From Alicyclobacillus pomorum DSM 14955 (GTDB lineage Bacteria; Bacillota; Bacilli; Alicyclobacillales; Alicyclobacillaceae), in contig NZ_AXAR01000012.1 of assembly GCF_000472905.1 (NCBI RefSeq), forward strand, positions 1-64,000: DNA of 64,000 bases. Direction: 5' to 3'. Position 1 is the first letter of the stretch; each line of letters starts with the position of its first letter. The notes beneath the pieces are model-generated. The model saw only the letters and a program-made list of their open reading frames with translations. It was not told the origin of the DNA and did not search any database. This document shows, piece after piece, positions 30,942-38,199 of this stretch. The translations under genes and the position numbers were made by a program.

Positions 30942-33320
30942 TTACGGCATTTCATCCGCAATGACCCTGGCTTTACTGTCTGCGGTCTGTAGTTGACCCG
31001 AGATTTGACGGTTGACGTTGGTCAGTTGCGAGAGTGTTGATGAAATGCTCTGTGCAGACGTGTTCATGGTTTTGGTGCTTTGGTTTTGCTTCCCAGATGA
31101 CTCGCCTATGGAAGCCAGGTCAGTGTGCAACTTCTGCGCCAGTCCGTAGAACTGCTGGCTGAGGTCGACTTCCTGTCGACTCAGCTCTTGTAACTGAGAC
31201 AGCATGGCTTTATCCGTACCGACGCCAGCGGACAGTGTCTGCAAATCCCCTGACATTGTTTTTGTAGAACCTGCCAACTGGTCGATGTGCTGCAGGCTCG
31301 ACACAATTTGATTGTTTTCGTTGCTGATCTTGCTGTTCGTATTGTGGATGCCTTTCACCATGCTCAGGATGTCTAAGTTTTTAGGTAGATGAGGGGAATT
31401 GAGAACCGTCATGCTCGCTAGCACCACGACCGCCACGCCTCCAACGAGGAAATACAGACCGCGGCGCCGCGTTCGTCTCGGTGGTGAAGTTGTGGGTCCT
31501 TCCCTGGAGGGTATGGACGGTGACGACGGTGTATCCTCGTGTGTGGTGCTGTCGTCGCCATCGTGACCGGTGCTGAGCAACGGAATAAAGTCGGCACCTT
31601 CATACATGGCTTCAATTTGGCGTGCGTACTTTGCCATGACAATCTTGTTTCGAACTTTGAGACTCGGCGTCAAATCCCCAGACTCGACGGACAGTTCTTC
31701 TGCAATCAGAATCGCCCGCTTCGGCTGCTCAAACGGTGCAAAGCTGCGGATCCTCCGTTCTACTTCGCGTGCGTACAAATTGCGAATTTCTGGGTGAGTA
31801 ACCCAGGATTCTGGATGGTCCGGGAGATCCAATTTGGCGGCCACCGGGCGCAGTTCTTGGATGTTGGGTGACAATAGACAGGTTACGTACTTGCGGCCAT
31901 CTCCAATGAGAATGGCGGACGAGACGTAAGAACTCGTCATGATGGCAGCTTCAATGGGAGCGGGGGCGACATTTTTGCCAGTCGCAAGGACCAGGATGTG
32001 CTTTTTCCGATCCACAATCTTCACGTACTCGTCCTCAATCTCCGCAATGTCACCGGTGTGCAGCCATCCATCTTCCAACGCTTCCTGGGTTGCCTCTTCA
32101 TTTCGGTAGTAGCCGACCATGACATTCGGGCCTTGGACGAGGAGCTCTCCGTCTTCAGCAAGTCGCACAGTGACGCCTTCCACCGGTTTCCCCACGGTGC
32201 CGGGGCGGATGTCGTGCGGTGGATTCACGCAAATGACCGGAGCAGATTCCGTCATTCCGTAGCCTTCGACCACAGGGATGCCGGCGCGGAGAAAAAAATG
32301 GGCTACTTCTGCAGACAGCGCGGCGCCTCCAGAGACCACCAGGCGCATTCTGCCACCGAGTCCACGGCGGATTTTCTGGTAGACCAACCTGTCGACCAGT
32401 CGGTAGGTCAAGCCCGAGGATTTACCTTCACGAATTCCAGACTGCAGCAAGGAACGGATGGGGGATGGCAAATGAGCCACCGTGTCCATGACTTTTCCGT
32501 AGACTTTCTCCAACAGTCGAGGTACGGTAACGAGAATGGTTGGGCGAACTTCCAGGATGTTTTTCGGGATGGACTCGATGTTTTCTGCATACGCAATGCA
32601 ACTGCCTGCCGACAGTGCGGCGAATTGACCGACGGTCCGTTCAAAGATGTGCGACAGCGGGAGGTAGGACAGCCCAACGTCGGTGGGGTACACAGGCGTC
32701 ACGTCGAGGCACGCTTTGACGTTGGAAACGAGGTTTCGATGGGTCAGCATGACGCCTTTCGGCTGGCCGGACGTCCCGGAGGTGTGAACGATGGTGGCGA
32801 GTGCACCTGCATCGATATCTGCCGGGGACTTCTTCGACCATGGGACTTCGTGACCGAGTGTGATCAGTTCATCGAATCGATGCCAAGGCAAGCCGGAGGT
32901 CTCCACATCATGCATGTTTTCGTGCCGGATGACCACGGCCAGCTCGAGGTTTGGAGGACGTCGGGAGTGAATTTTCGCGTACTGCTGTTCATCCTCCACA
33001 ATACAGACGGACACTTCCGCGTTTGTCAGAATGTACTCTACCTGATCTGCGGGCAGCGTCGGATACACAGGAACCACCACGGCGCCTATAGCCAGGACGG
33101 CGTAGTCGGACACGGCCCATTGCGGGCAATTGTTTGCCATAATGCCAACCTTGTCACCCGCCTTGACGCCAATCTGACGAAGACCGCCAACACACGCCAG
33201 GATGGACTTCCAGAATTCGTCGTACGTCATGGAGACGTAAACGTCCCCCTGTTTGTAGCGGAGACACTCCTTCCCTCCGTGCGCACGGACACTGTGTTCC
33301 AAAAGGTCTATCAGGTTCAC
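30942..33320 (-). CDS. long-chain acyl-CoA synthetase with C-terminal membrane anchor and coiled coil (operon gene 1)
   Basis: 792 aa. Residues 1 to about 590 are a complete AMP-forming fatty acyl-CoA ligase of the long-chain type. Motifs are the P-loop TSGTSGQPKGV (180-190), VVEGYGMTESAP, DGWLHTGDIAEI, IVDRKKHILVLATGKN and the C-terminal LTPSLKVRNK with the catalytic-type lysine. A Ser/Thr/Pro linker and the basic RRTRRR follow. Then come one transmembrane helix (about 619-641) and about 150 residues of Gln/Ser-rich coiled coil, predicted outside the cell. FadD-type enzymes normally end near residue 600, so the anchor and tail are additions. The start is GTG at 33320 with GAGGGGGG seven bases upstream. 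The enzyme would activate fatty acids at the inner membrane face. Confidence 0.9.
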   Translation of the reverse strand: MNLIDLLEHSVRAHGGKECLRYKQGDVYVSMTYDEFWKSILACVGGLRQIGVKAGDKVGIMANNCPQWAVSDYAVLAIGAVVVPVYPTLPADQVEYILTNAEVSVCIVEDEQQYAKIHSRRPPNLELAVVIRHENMHDVETSGLPWHRFDELITLGHEVPWSKKSPADIDAGALATIVHTSGTSGQPKGVMLTHRNLVSNVKACLDVTPVYPTDVGLSYLPLSHIFERTVGQFAALSAGSCIAYAENIESIPKNILEVRPTILVTVPRLLEKVYGKVMDTVAHLPSPIRSLLQSGIREGKSSGLTYRLVDRLVYQKIRRGLGGRMRLVVSGGAALSAEVAHFFLRAGIPVVEGYGMTESAPVICVNPPHDIRPGTVGKPVEGVTVRLAEDGELLVQGPNVMVGYYRNEEATQEALEDGWLHTGDIAEIEDEYVKIVDRKKHILVLATGKNVAPAPIEAAIMTSSYVSSAILIGDGRKYVTCLLSPNIQELRPVAAKLDLPDHPESWVTHPEIRNLYAREVERRIRSFAPFEQPKRAILIAEELSVESGDLTPSLKVRNKIVMAKYARQIEAMYEGADFIPLLSTGHDGDDSTTHEDTPSSPSIPSREGPTTSPPRRTRRRGLYFLVGGVAVVVLASMTVLNSPHLPKNLDILSMVKGIHNTNSKISNENNQIVSSLQHIDQLAGSTKTMSGDLQTLSAGVGTDKAMLSQLQELSRQEVDLSQQFYGLAQKLHTDLASIGESSGKQNQSTKTMNTSAQSISSTLSQLTNVNRQISGQLQTADSKARVIADEMP

Positions 33321-33439
33321 ACGGATACCCCCCTCGAGTGACGACAACATCATCTATAAGCTTCGTGGGAATGTTCAGTTTTTTGTCACTCTTTTTATAC
33401 TTTTTGGAACCTACATAGAACGAAAAGCATGGGCATTTC

Positions 33440-33488
33440 AGCGGTTTTCGTCGTGCTGAGCCATCCGCTTCGGATTTTGCAAATCACT
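33440..33488. repeat. intergenic palindromic repeat, variant copy F
   Basis: GCGGTTTTCGTCGTGCTGAG then GGATTTTGCAAATCACT ending at 33488. A GCGG/CCGC pair brackets the middle. It carries the GTG-type arm (read on the minus strand) like copy E, and abuts the stop of the DUF2512-like gene. Confidence 0.65.
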
Positions 33489-33490
33489 TG

Positions 33491-33877
33491 TTATGAACCG
33501 TCCGGAAATAACCAGCGCAAGACATATCGATGGAGGGCAAATTCTAAGGGAGCCATGCAGAGCGCCAACACGATGGCTCTTGTGAGCGTCACGGTGGATC
33601 CAGGCCACAGCAGAGGTGTCACGTAGAGAATCAGCACAAATCCCTGGGCCCCAATCAGAAGGGATAGCACATTTCCGAGCAGGGGGAGGATGACAAGATC
33701 CGCGATGACCCCCACGCCGGTAAGAACCAGGACTGTCGCAAACAGTGGGACGAGGGATGAGTACAAGCCGGGCACCAGAACATCGGCAATCAACAGAACA
33801 CTCGCATATCCCGCGAGCTTGTACAGCGCGTTGGTGACGATGACCATCTTGCCCTGTGGCGTGTTCTGAACGTGCAT
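33491..33877 (-). CDS. small membrane protein, DUF2512 (YndM)-like
   Basis: 128 aa with four hydrophobic segments (ALYKLAGYASVLLIADVL, LVPLFATVLVLTGVGVIADLVIL, VLSLLIGAQGFVLILYVTPL, LTRAIVLALCMAPLEFAL). The second segment ends ADLVILPLLGN, which recalls the DUF2512 family of sporulating bacilli. Function unknown. The ATG at 33877 has GAGGTGAAG just upstream and removes seven non-conserved residues from the longer frame. It is upstream of and on the same strand as the acyl-CoA synthetase operon, but a repeat and a gap of about 170 bp separate them. Confidence 0.65.
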   Translation of the reverse strand: MHVQNTPQGKMVIVTNALYKLAGYASVLLIADVLVPGLYSSLVPLFATVLVLTGVGVIADLVILPLLGNVLSLLIGAQGFVLILYVTPLLWPGSTVTLTRAIVLALCMAPLEFALHRYVLRWLFPDGS

Positions 33878-34083
33878 GACTTCACCTCGTATTGTCACTC
33901 TCGCATCTGTGGCGTTTGGTTAGTGTACGCACCAAGTTGCTTCGTCATGTCAGTGTTGGTGAAGTTCCCGTGTAGAAATGGTCTGGAAACGCCTTGCATG
34001 GCAAAAATCACTTGAATGGACTGGGGCGAAAATGGTGACGCTGACAACCGTCTCGCATCAACCTTTCGAAGGAGGCGTTGTGG

Positions 34084-34638
34084 ATGCCGCTCTTAACCCA
34101 TGAAGCCTGTGAACTGAATGAACTGCTCATGAGTTGTGTCAACAGCATCAATTCCATGGGGTTATTTCTCAGCCAAGTGAAGGACCCTGAGTTGAAGGGG
34201 ATCATTCAGAAGCACATGGCTGCGCACATTCAAGACTACAACATGAAAGTGGAATGGGCGACGAAAGGCACCAGTACGCAGCAGCTTCAAGTACCGTCAA
34301 TGCCTTCGCAAACGGCGGGCGGGACAAACAAATTACCACAGGCGGTGACACCGAATCCGGACATGACTGCGCTCGATGACCGGTCCGTCGCTACGTCGTA
34401 TCTACTGACGTTGAAGCGTGCAGGTCGCGATTACGCATGGGCCACATTCGAATGTTCCGATCCGCAGCTGCGAACATTTCTCGAGGATGCCTTTACGATG
34501 TGTTCGCGGCACGCGTTCGAAGTCGCCGAGTACATGGTGAAGCACGGATGGTATCCTTCGGAGCCGGCTTCGAGTACTTTGCTGCAGAAGATGCACCAAA
34601 CGTACCAATCGGTTCCAGAACCCGTAGCTGTGCACTAG
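34084..34638 (+). CDS. CotF-family spore coat protein
   Basis: 184 aa, two related helical halves joined by a Pro/Thr-rich linker (about 65-100). The first half has LNELLMSCVNSINSMGLFLS and IQKHMAAHIQDYN; the second has ALDDRSVATSYLLTLKRAGRDYAWATFECSDP and AFEVAEYMVKHGWYP. Both patterns belong to the CotF-like coat family. It would be made in the mother cell during sporulation and is good evidence that the organism sporulates. The ATG at 34084 has GGAGG eight bases upstream. Monocistronic, with a strong terminator. Confidence 0.85.
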   Translation: MPLLTHEACELNELLMSCVNSINSMGLFLSQVKDPELKGIIQKHMAAHIQDYNMKVEWATKGTSTQQLQVPSMPSQTAGGTNKLPQAVTPNPDMTALDDRSVATSYLLTLKRAGRDYAWATFECSDPQLRTFLEDAFTMCSRHAFEVAEYMVKHGWYPSEPASSTLLQKMHQTYQSVPEPVAVH

Positions 34639-34678
34639 TCAGCGGACAAGTCGTTGCCATACGGCAGAGGCTTCCACG

Positions 34679-34703
34679 CCCCCGCACCATGCGGGGGTTT
34701 TTT
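34679..34703 (+). terminator. terminator after the CotF-like gene
   Basis: CCCCCGCA (34679-34686) and TGCGGGGG (34690-34697), followed by six T. Confidence 0.95.
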
Positions 34704-34797
34704 GTATCTTGCGCTTGACAAAATGAGCAATATAATCGTTGAAAATCAAGTATATTTATCAGATGATACGCTAGATCCATGAGGAGGACTGTTTTCG

Positions 34798-35127
34798 ATG
34801 ATAGTGGTCACGACGGAATCCATTCCTGGATACAAAGTGGAAAAGGTGCTCGGCAGTGCGTTCGGTGTGGTGGTGCGCAGTCGCGGCATTGGTGGCAATA
34901 TCACAGCTGCGCTTCGCAGTATCAAGGGCGGAGAAGTTGTGGAGTACACGGAAATGCTGGAAGACGCCCGGAAATCCGCGATTGACCGCTTGGTACAGAA
35001 CGCGCACGCGATGGGGGCAAATGCTGTCATCATGATGCGGTTTGACTCCAGTGAAATCGGGCAGTCGATGTCCGAAATTGTCGCGTACGGTACAGCTGTC
35101 GTCGTTTGTGAGGATGAACGTGCCTAA
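34798..35127 (+). CDS. YbjQ/UPF0145 (DUF74) family protein
   Basis: 109-aa cytoplasmic protein of the YbjQ family, which forms pentamers or decamers. MIVVTTESIPGYKVEKVLGSAFG, VRSRGIGGNITAALRSIKGGE and ANAVIMMRFDSSEIG are its hallmark stretches. The molecular role is unknown although it is widespread. GAGGAGG precedes the ATG. The next gene starts inside its last codons. Confidence 0.93.
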   Translation: MIVVTTESIPGYKVEKVLGSAFGVVVRSRGIGGNITAALRSIKGGEVVEYTEMLEDARKSAIDRLVQNAHAMGANAVIMMRFDSSEIGQSMSEIVAYGTAVVVCEDERA

Positions 35128-35353
35128 GTTTATCGCCTCCTATGTTGCTTTTGAAGTCTTGATTGTGGTTCTTGCGGTTATCGCAACGCTATGGGTTCGT
35201 TATCACCGCCGAACGCGACAAAGTGGGAAGCCGCCGATTGGATTTGTCAGGACAGATGAAGTGTTTGTTGATCCCACAACCGGTGTCACACAGCGCGTCT
35301 GGTTCAACCCACAAACAGGAGAGCGGTTCTACGAAACTGTAGGCAAAAGATAG
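35120..35353 (+). CDS. small single-pass membrane protein
   Basis: 77 aa with one transmembrane helix (about residues 6-26, SYVAFEVLIVVLAVIATLW) followed by a basic YHRRTRQ stop-transfer and a soluble C-terminal tail. The tail reads DEVFVDPTTGVTQRVWFNPQTGERFYET, which looks like a short beta-hairpin repeat. The GTG at 35120 overlaps the end of the YbjQ-family gene by eight bases and has GAGG six bases upstream; an ATG at 35114 is the alternative. Not recognised as a named family. The overlap suggests cotranslation with the YbjQ-family protein. Confidence 0.7.
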   Translation: MPKFIASYVAFEVLIVVLAVIATLWVRYHRRTRQSGKPPIGFVRTDEVFVDPTTGVTQRVWFNPQTGERFYETVGKR

Positions 35354-35385
35354 CCCCCAAGGTGAGAGGAATTCAATCCCATGCA

Positions 35386-35434
35386 TTGACTTTCGCCATG
35401 TATGGGTGTACTTTGTTCGTGACCACATGGTCAC
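35386..35434 (+). promoter_or_regulatory. TetR gene promoter and likely operator
   Basis: TTGACT (35386-35391) and TACTTT (35409-35414), 17-bp spacer. GTGACCA-CA-TGGTCAC (35419-35434) covers the predicted transcription start and fits a TetR-type operator. Confidence 0.65.
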
Positions 35435-35479
35435 AGGAGCGTGGTAAACCGTCAGTACACTGGCTGAGGAGGCGTCCAT

Positions 35480-36130
35480 ATGCCATCGGAGCAGTTTTGG
35501 AACTTGCCGCCTGAGAAGCGAAGCGAAATCATTCAAGCTTGTCTGGCGGAATTCGCTGAGTATGGGTATGACGCGGCGTCGACAAACCGCATGGTGGAAC
35601 GGGCCGGCATATCGAAAGGTGTACTGTTCAAATACTTCAAAGACAAAGAAAACCTGTTCCACTACGTCTGTCATGAAACCATCCAGTTTTGGCTGGATGA
35701 GCTGCGTATACCCGATACCGAGTCCTATTCAGATTTATTTGCGTTACTCAAGAAGGTGGCCATCCGAAAGATTGAAATGAGCAAAAGGTATCCCGCGGCG
35801 TATCGGCTGCTTCTCCGAATAACGCAAAATCCAGAGCATCCGGTCTACGCAAAAATCGTGCACACGTTTGACGACATTACGCAGAAGTACATGGCTGATG
35901 TGACGAGGTTGCTGCCGCAAGACAAACTTCGGCCTGGCGTGGACTGGTCGCAAGCGATTACGCTGGTCCTCTGGATCTCCGAGGGGATTCAGGACAAGTA
36001 CCTTGGGACAGCGCCTGAAACCACCGATGGCGAGTCGTTTGACGCCTTTTGTGCGCAGCTACTCGAAGAGATGGACCAATATTTCGCCATCCTCAAGCAC
36101 GGCATTTACCGGGAGGAGCAGGAGCCATGA
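35480..36130 (+). CDS. TetR-family transcriptional regulator
   Basis: 216-aa repressor. The N-terminal helix-turn-helix (about 10-55) reads IIQACLAEFAEYGYDAASTNRMVERAGISKGVLFKYFKDKENLF, shown here in overlapping pieces as LAEFAEYGYDAAST, AGISKGVLFKYF and KDKENLF. The C-terminal ligand domain is large and variable. GAGGAGG precedes the ATG. It overlaps the start of the ABC ATPase remnant by four bases, the usual layout of a regulator cotranscribed with a drug-type exporter. Since that exporter is broken, the regulator may now be orphaned. Confidence 0.9.
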   Translation: MPSEQFWNLPPEKRSEIIQACLAEFAEYGYDAASTNRMVERAGISKGVLFKYFKDKENLFHYVCHETIQFWLDELRIPDTESYSDLFALLKKVAIRKIEMSKRYPAAYRLLLRITQNPEHPVYAKIVHTFDDITQKYMADVTRLLPQDKLRPGVDWSQAITLVLWISEGIQDKYLGTAPETTDGESFDAFCAQLLEEMDQYFAILKHGIYREEQEP

Positions 36131-36608
36131 TTCGGATTGAGGGATTGACAAAGGTTTTTCGCAATGGAAGAGGCATTTTTGACTTGTCGTTTACGGTGGG
36201 AGAAGGTGAGGTGTTTGGCTACCTCGGGCCAAACGGCGCCGGAAAATCCACCACCATCCGCCACTTGATGGGGTTCCTTCGGCCAGACAAGGGTGTAGCG
36301 GAAATCGCCGGGTTATCATCAAGGATGGGCGACTTATCGCGGTGGAGGACATGTCCACACTTCGCGCAAACCAACGCAAGGTGTTTTCCGTACAAGTCTC
36401 TGACGAGGACGATGTACAGCGCATACTCTCCTCGGGATGTACCGTCATCCGCCGAGAGGGGCTTCGTGTGGACGTCGAAGTGCACGGAGACTACAACCGA
36501 TTTATTCGAGCGTTGTCCGAATGTCAGGTGACCAGTCTTGACACGCACGCGCTCAGTCTCGAAGAAATTTTTATGCATTACTACGACCGAACGGAGGTAG
36601 CCGAATGA
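36127..36608 (+). pseudogene. ABC transporter ATPase, internally deleted
   Basis: The N-terminal piece has a good Walker A (YLGPNGAGKSTTIRHLMGFLRP) and stops matching near position 36310. The sequence then resumes, in another frame, with the C-terminal part of the same family (IIKDGRLIAVEDMSTLRANQ to EEIFMHYYDR). The Q-loop, the LSGG signature and Walker B, roughly 130 residues, are missing. The protein cannot hydrolyse ATP. It starts inside the TetR stop and ends inside the permease start, so the operon order is preserved despite the deletion. Confidence 0.88.
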
Positions 36609-37194
36609 TGAATGCCGCATTGTTGCGATGCATGCTGAAGACCAATGCACAAACCATCTTCAGTTACGCCATCGGAATGGTGTTCTACTTGTGGATGTTG
36701 CTCTGGGTGTATCCGTCCATCGCGTCTTCTTCCGCATTGAACACTGTGCTGAAGGCAATGCCTCAAAGTATGCTGAGGTTGTTTGGAATGCAGGCGGGGA
36801 TGCAGCAACTCGGTGACTACCTGGCGGGGGAATTTTACGGACTCATCTTCATCATCATTATGGCTGTATACACGCTGCCGACTGCAAGTAAATGATGGCG
36901 CGTTTGGTGGACCGCGGGCCGATGGCGTATTTGCTGGCGAGTCCTGTGTCTCGCGTGCGAATCGCCTGTACACAAGCCACCGTACTGTTCGTAGGGTTGT
37001 TCACCATCGGCGCATTCACGACCATTGGAGGTTTGATTGGCGCGGCTTGGATTGTAAAGAACGCGCACTTAGATACAGGTCGCTTTGTACAGCTAAATCT
37101 CATCGGATGTCTCCTGTTTGCGGTCATTGCGGGGTATTCCTTCCTCTGCTCGTGTGCGGTCAATGATGAGAAGAAGGCGCTCAGTTCGTCATGA
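36605..37194 (+). pseudogene. ABC-2 type permease, frameshifted and truncated
   Basis: The first frame (36605-36895) starts well (MMNAALLRCMLK, then a hydrophobic segment) but stops after YTLPTASK. The second frame (from 36892) continues with LMARLVDRGPMAYLLASPVSR. One missing base in AAATGATGG at about 36890 explains the break, since ASKLMARLVDRG is the family reading. The second frame ends after about 100 residues, when three or more transmembrane segments are still expected. Together with the deleted ATPase this makes a dead exporter. Confidence 0.85.
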
Positions 37195-37311
37195 TTCTAG
37201 CCGTCGGCACAATCAAATCAACAAACAAGTGCACAAAACACGACATCAAATGCATCACAGGGTTCCGGAACACTGATAAAATTTGTCCCAACGGCTTCGA
37301 AGGATCAGAAA

Positions 37312-37780
37312 GTGCAATCATTTCAATTCACGGATCAGGACGGAAAACCGTTTGGATCTGCCGACCTGAAGGGGAAGGTCTGGATAGCGAATTTCATGTT
37401 TACCCATTGCAAACACGTCCGTCCACTGACCACCCCCAATATCATAAAGCTGGAACAGATGTTTAAGCAGCAGGGGTTGGATGTACAGTTCGTTTACTGT
37501 CAATCCCCAGCGTGACACACCGTCGGTATTAACAAAGTACGGCCAAAAATACCATGATGATTTTCGTGTTCACCATTATTTGACCGGCTATGATTTTAGT
37601 GAAATCCAGAATTTTGCCTCCAAAAACTTCAACCTTCATTTAATGCAGATGGGCAACAATGATATCATGCATGGACGCAGTTTCTACCTAATAAACCGCG
37701 AAGGACAGATTCAAAACGAATACGATTGCGTTACGCCGAACTTTGATCAAATCATCCGTGACGTCAAGGCTTTGCAATAA
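37312..37780 (+). pseudogene. SCO1/SenC-family protein, frameshifted, active-site cysteine lost
   Basis: Two frames join into one SCO (copper chaperone for cytochrome oxidase) domain. The first is FQFTDQDGKPFGSADLKGKVWIANFMFTHC (37318 onward, given here only as KGKVWIANFMFTHC), the second TVNPQRDTPSVLTKYGQKY to IMHGRSFYLINREG. The break is at about 37490. The metal-binding CxxxC is altered: CKHVR replaces the usual CxxxC, so the second cysteine is Arg. The conserved His (MHGRSF) remains. No signal peptide or lipobox is present upstream. Confidence 0.82.
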
Positions 37781-37898
37781 CCTGTAGCCGCTCACACTGC
37801 GAGTGCAGCACTTTGTTCGCGTCGGTGGACAAATCTTCCGCCGGCGCGAATTTCCTTTGAAGAAGATGCTCAAGCAACGTGCAGCAATCGCCACCAAC

Positions 37899-37948
37899 AA
37901 AAAACCACTTGCCTTCCGTACTTTACGTACGAGATGCAAGTGGTTTTT
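37899..37948 (-). terminator. terminator of the tRNA-Pro transcript
   Basis: CCACTTGC (37905-37912) and GCAAGTGG (37936-37943), with an inner CGTAC/GTACG pair. On the minus strand it is followed by six T; T also follows on the plus strand. Confidence 0.85.
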
Positions 37949-37959
37949 CGTGTCAACGT

Positions 37960-38035
37960 TGGTCGGAATGACAGGACTCGAACCTGCGGCCTCACGGTCC
38001 CGAACCGTGCGCTCTACCACCTGAGCTACATTCCG
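37960..38035 (-). tRNA. tRNA-Pro (anticodon CGG)
   Basis: On the minus strand the acceptor CGGAATG pairs with CATTCCG. The D arm reads GCTCAGGTGGTAGAGC. The anticodon stem is CACGG/CCGTG around loop TTCGGGA, giving anticodon CGG, which reads the proline codon CCG. The T arm is GCAGGTTCGAGTCCTGT, followed by discriminator A and an encoded CCA. All four arms pair cleanly. Confidence 0.96.
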
Positions 38036-38199
38036 TCAGGCGAAGTCGACAGGAGGTAATATACCACGTCCCTAAACCCTTCGTCAACCGCTCTATACCT
38101 GGAAATGTTTGCTTGTCTCATTTTGTGAAGTTCACTCATTTTCGACTCAGGAAAGCGAACGTATGTACTATAATGAAGTGGACGTTTGAGAAAGGTGGA

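Noticed and set aside
31998-33341. 447-codon plus-strand open frame
   Set aside because: Antisense to the acyl-CoA synthetase. Its translation has no conserved motif, while the minus strand gives a full set of AMP-ligase motifs.
8545-33488. CRISPR array made of the recurring ATTTTGCAAATC units
   Set aside because: Copies are kilobases apart, in both orientations, without regular spacers, and no cas genes are present.
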